DNA of 7,215 nt from Lysobacterales bacterium. GTDB taxonomy: Bacteria; Pseudomonadota; Gammaproteobacteria; Xanthomonadales; SZUA-36. The stretch covers positions 1 through 7,215 of the forward strand of contig JARFQZ010000328.1 of NCBI GenBank assembly GCA_029287515.1, in the 5' to 3' direction. The translations under genes and the position numbers were made by a program. Below, one piece after another: positions 5,629 through 7,215 of the stretch (its first letter is position 1; each line of letters begins with the position of its first letter). The notes beneath the pieces are model-generated. The model ran no database searches and had not been told where the DNA came from. It saw only the letters and a list, made by a program, of their open reading frames with translations.

Positions 5629-7014
5629 TTAAAAAGGCATTTTTCCGCCAGGAAACTTCCCTGGTGGCATCTGGCCCTTGAGTTGCCCCATTTTCCGCAT
5701 CATTTTAGCCATGCCGCCCTTGCCCATTTTCTTCATCATCTTCTGCATTTGCATATGCTGTTTCAACAGGCGGTTGACCGCCTGGATCTGGGTTCCGGAA
5801 CCCATTGCGATGCGTTTTTTTCGCGAACCGCGAATCACGTCGGGAAACTGGCGTTCGTGGGGCGTCATCGAATTGATGATTGCAATCATCTGGCGGGTCT
5901 GCCGATCGTCGACCTGGGATTTGACCTGTTCCGGGATATTGCTCATGCCGGGAAGTTTGTCCACCAGGCCTCCCAGACCGCCCATGTTTTGCATCTGTTC
6001 CAACTGGTTTTTGAAATCGCCCAGGCTGAATCCTCGCCCGTGGCGAATTTTCTTGACCAGCTTCTCGGCTTCCTTCTGGTCAACCTTGCGGTGTACTTCT
6101 TCGACCAGGGAGAGCACGTCTCCCATGCCCAGGATGCGCGATGCGACACGTTCAGGGTGAAACGGCTGCAAGGCATCCGTTTTTTCTCCGGAACCCAGGA
6201 ATTTCACAGGCTTGCCGGTAATCTGGCGAACGGACAGGGCCGCGCCGCCACGGGCATCGCCATCGGTCTTGGTCAGCACGATACCGGTCAGGGGAAGTGC
6301 GTCGTTAAACGCCGCCGCCGTATTGGCCGCATCCTGCCCGGTCATGGCATCGACCACGAACAGCGTCTCGTGCGGATTGACGGCTGCATGAATGTCACGA
6401 ATCTCTGCCATCATGTCGTCATCGACGTGCAGGCGGCCTGCCGTGTCGACCAAAACGACATCACACATCTGTTTCCGTGCTTCGCTGATCGCCTCGCGGG
6501 CGATATCTGCGGGTTTCTGGCTGACCGTCGAAGGCTGGAACACTGCACCCACCTGACCCGCTAGCGTCTTGAGCTGTTCAATGGCGGCCGGGCGGTACAC
6601 GTCACAGCTGACCACCATGACCCGTTTTTTCTCCTGCTCGATCAGCAACCGGGCAAGCTTGGCGGTTGTCGTCGTTTTACCTGAACCCTGTAAACCGGCC
6701 ATCAGCACCGCAACCGGCGGCTGCGCCTTCAGGTCGAGCGCTTCGTTCTCCACGCCCATGATCTGGACCAGTTCTTCATGAACCAGCTTCACCATGGCCT
6801 GCCCGGGAGTCAGGCTTTTCAGGACTTCCTGGCCAAGCGCCTTATCACGCACTTCGCTGATAAAAGTCTGGACCACGGGCAAAGCCACATCTGCTTCGAG
6901 CAGGGCGATGCGCACTTCCCTCAGGGTGGCCTTGATTCCGTCCTCGGTCAGGCGGCCTTTACCACGCAATTGCTGTACCGTGCGAGACAGGCGCTCGGTC
7001 AAATTGTCAAACAT
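5629..7014 (-). CDS. ffh: Signal recognition particle protein Ffh (SRP54)
   Basis: 461 aa (E. coli 453). This GTPase binds 4.5S RNA and signal sequences of nascent inner-membrane proteins and docks with FtsY. N domain at about 1-90; G domain with the P-loop GLQGSGKTTTTAKL (107-120), DVYRPAAIEQL (138-148), DTAGRL (190-195), the NKxD-type TKTDGDARGG (248-257) and GSGEK (274-278). The methionine-rich M domain runs from about 328, with the finger loop QMQNMGGLGGLVDKLPGM (340-357) and the RNA-binding SRKKRIAMGSG (397-407), ending in a Met/Gly/Lys-rich tail. The start is fixed by a strong GGAG 6 nt upstream (7021-7024) and by MFDNLTERLS, the normal N-terminus. It is first in the minus-strand series and divergent from the ypjD-like gene; a PhoX-like gene follows after 13 nt. 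Confidence 0.98.
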   Translation of the reverse strand: MFDNLTERLSRTVQQLRGKGRLTEDGIKATLREVRIALLEADVALPVVQTFISEVRDKALGQEVLKSLTPGQAMVKLVHEELVQIMGVENEALDLKAQPPVAVLMAGLQGSGKTTTTAKLARLLIEQEKKRVMVVSCDVYRPAAIEQLKTLAGQVGAVFQPSTVSQKPADIAREAISEARKQMCDVVLVDTAGRLHVDDDMMAEIRDIHAAVNPHETLFVVDAMTGQDAANTAAAFNDALPLTGIVLTKTDGDARGGAALSVRQITGKPVKFLGSGEKTDALQPFHPERVASRILGMGDVLSLVEEVHRKVDQKEAEKLVKKIRHGRGFSLGDFKNQLEQMQNMGGLGGLVDKLPGMSNIPEQVKSQVDDRQTRQMIAIINSMTPHERQFPDVIRGSRKKRIAMGSGTQIQAVNRLLKQHMQMQKMMKKMGKGGMAKMMRKMGQLKGQMPPGKFPGGKMPF

Positions 7015-7026
7015 GTATTACTCCGG

Positions 7027-7044
7027 AAAAAAACCAGTTTCTGG
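7027..7044 (-). promoter_or_regulatory. Short hairpin plus T7 tract in the ffh leader (attenuator-like)
   Basis: On the minus strand CCAG (7044-7041), loop AAA, CTGG (7037-7034) is followed by seven T (7033-7027), then directly by CC and the GGAG ribosome site. With two flanking G-T pairs the stem reaches 6 bp, which is weak for a real terminator. It may cause pausing or weak attenuation, or be chance. Confidence 0.25.
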
Positions 7045-7061
7045 CCGAATGATCTGTAATG

Positions 7062-7090
7062 TAAACAGCTGTTGATTAGTCAGGTATTAT
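7062..7090 (+). promoter_or_regulatory. Candidate promoter of the ypjD-like gene
   Basis: TAAACA (7062-7067, 4 of 6 to -35), a 17-nt spacer, then TATTAT (7085-7090, 5 of 6 to -10). Transcription would start near 7097, about 25 nt before the ATG at 7122. A perfect 10-bp palindrome AACAGCTGTT (7064-7073) overlaps the -35 and could be an operator. Confidence 0.4.
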
Positions 7091-7091
7091 A
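7086..7091 (-). promoter_or_regulatory. Candidate -10 element for ffh, overlapping the divergent -10
   Basis: The minus strand reads TATAAT, a perfect -10, within GGTATAATACC (7093-7083), which is symmetric apart from its centre base. The start would be near 7079, giving a leader of about 65 nt to ffh. The -35 at 17 nt (CGATAA) is poor, so strength depends on other contacts. It shares its bases with the -10 on the opposite strand. Confidence 0.4.
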
Positions 7092-7121
7092 CCCTCAGAT
7101 TTGATCGATTATCGGAACGAA

Positions 7122-7215
7122 ATGACCCACGAATTTCCCCTGGTACTGGCAGCGGCTTTCTATTTTGTCGCTTTTCTGCTGTTGTGGGGCTTTATCAGGA
7201 AACGCTCTGTCAGTT
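7122..7215 (+). CDS. ypjD: Probable YpjD/CcsA-like inner-membrane protein, N-terminal fragment; runs off the right edge
   Basis: Only 31 codons are present. They begin MTHEFPLVLAAAFYFVAFLL and continue WGFIRKRS, i.e. a short N-terminal segment, one hydrophobic transmembrane helix (about 6-24) and a positive loop. In gammaproteobacteria the gene divergent from ffh is usually ypjD, a multi-span protein of the cytochrome c assembly (CcsA/CcmC) family, and the first helix here fits that. The ATG has GGAA 4 nt upstream. The frame is open to the window edge. The call rests mainly on synteny and membrane character; the diagnostic WWD-type or histidine motifs lie outside. Confidence 0.6.
   Translation, partial: MTHEFPLVLAAAFYFVAFLLLWGFIRKRSVS

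Noticed and set aside
5311..6564. Long plus-strand open frame of 417 codons
   Set aside because: It is antisense to the PhoX-like gene start and most of ffh, has low-complexity His-rich stretches, no family resemblance, and both minus-strand genes there are certain.
1..7215. CRISPR array, insertion sequence, integrase, tRNA or attachment site
   Set aside because: No regularly spaced repeats, terminal inverted repeats, transposase or integrase motifs, or cloverleaf sequence were seen on either strand.

Overview
The window looks like a core chromosomal segment of a gammaproteobacterium. The order ffh – rpsP – rimM – trmD – rplS on one strand, with a divergent small membrane-protein gene upstream of ffh, is the arrangement known from E. 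coli and relatives, and the protein sequences (Ffh, TrmD, HtpG) are of gammaproteobacterial type. By eye the base composition is moderately GC-rich and even across all genes. I cannot name the genus.

Layout (everything is on the minus strand except the gene at the right edge, so read right to left). At 7122-7215 (+) is the first 31 codons of a probable YpjD/CcsA-like inner-membrane protein. It diverges from ffh (5629-7014) across a 107-bp region holding a nearly symmetric -10 element usable on both strands. Downstream of ffh, after 13 nt, is a Tat-exported PhoX/DUF839 protein (4194-5615), which is not part of the classical operon. An 85-nt gap with a possible promoter leads to rpsP (3857-4108), rimM (3322-3837, GTG start), trmD (2563-3318) and rplS (2219-2566), packed with gaps of 19 nt, 3 nt and a 4-nt ATGA overlap. 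A strong intrinsic terminator (2170-2193) closes this block. Immediately after its T-tract begins a gene for a homologue of L-erythro-3,5-diaminohexanoate dehydrogenase (Kdd, 1155-2153), an enzyme of lysine fermentation. A heat-shock (sigma-32)-like promoter overlapping the kdd stop codon then leads to htpG, whose N-terminal 365 codons are present (1-1097); the gene runs off the left edge.

Functionally the block is translation and protein-biogenesis machinery: SRP targeting (Ffh), 30S assembly (bS16, RimM), tRNA m1G37 methylation (TrmD), 50S (bL19) and the Hsp90 chaperone HtpG. Two accessory genes are set into it: the PhoX-like exported protein between ffh and rpsP, and kdd between rplS and htpG. 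These two insertions and their odd regulatory surroundings are the most interesting parts. I found no mobile element, CRISPR array, tRNA or rRNA, and no gene-free stretch longer than about 110 bases. I do not see a clearly new multi-gene system here.
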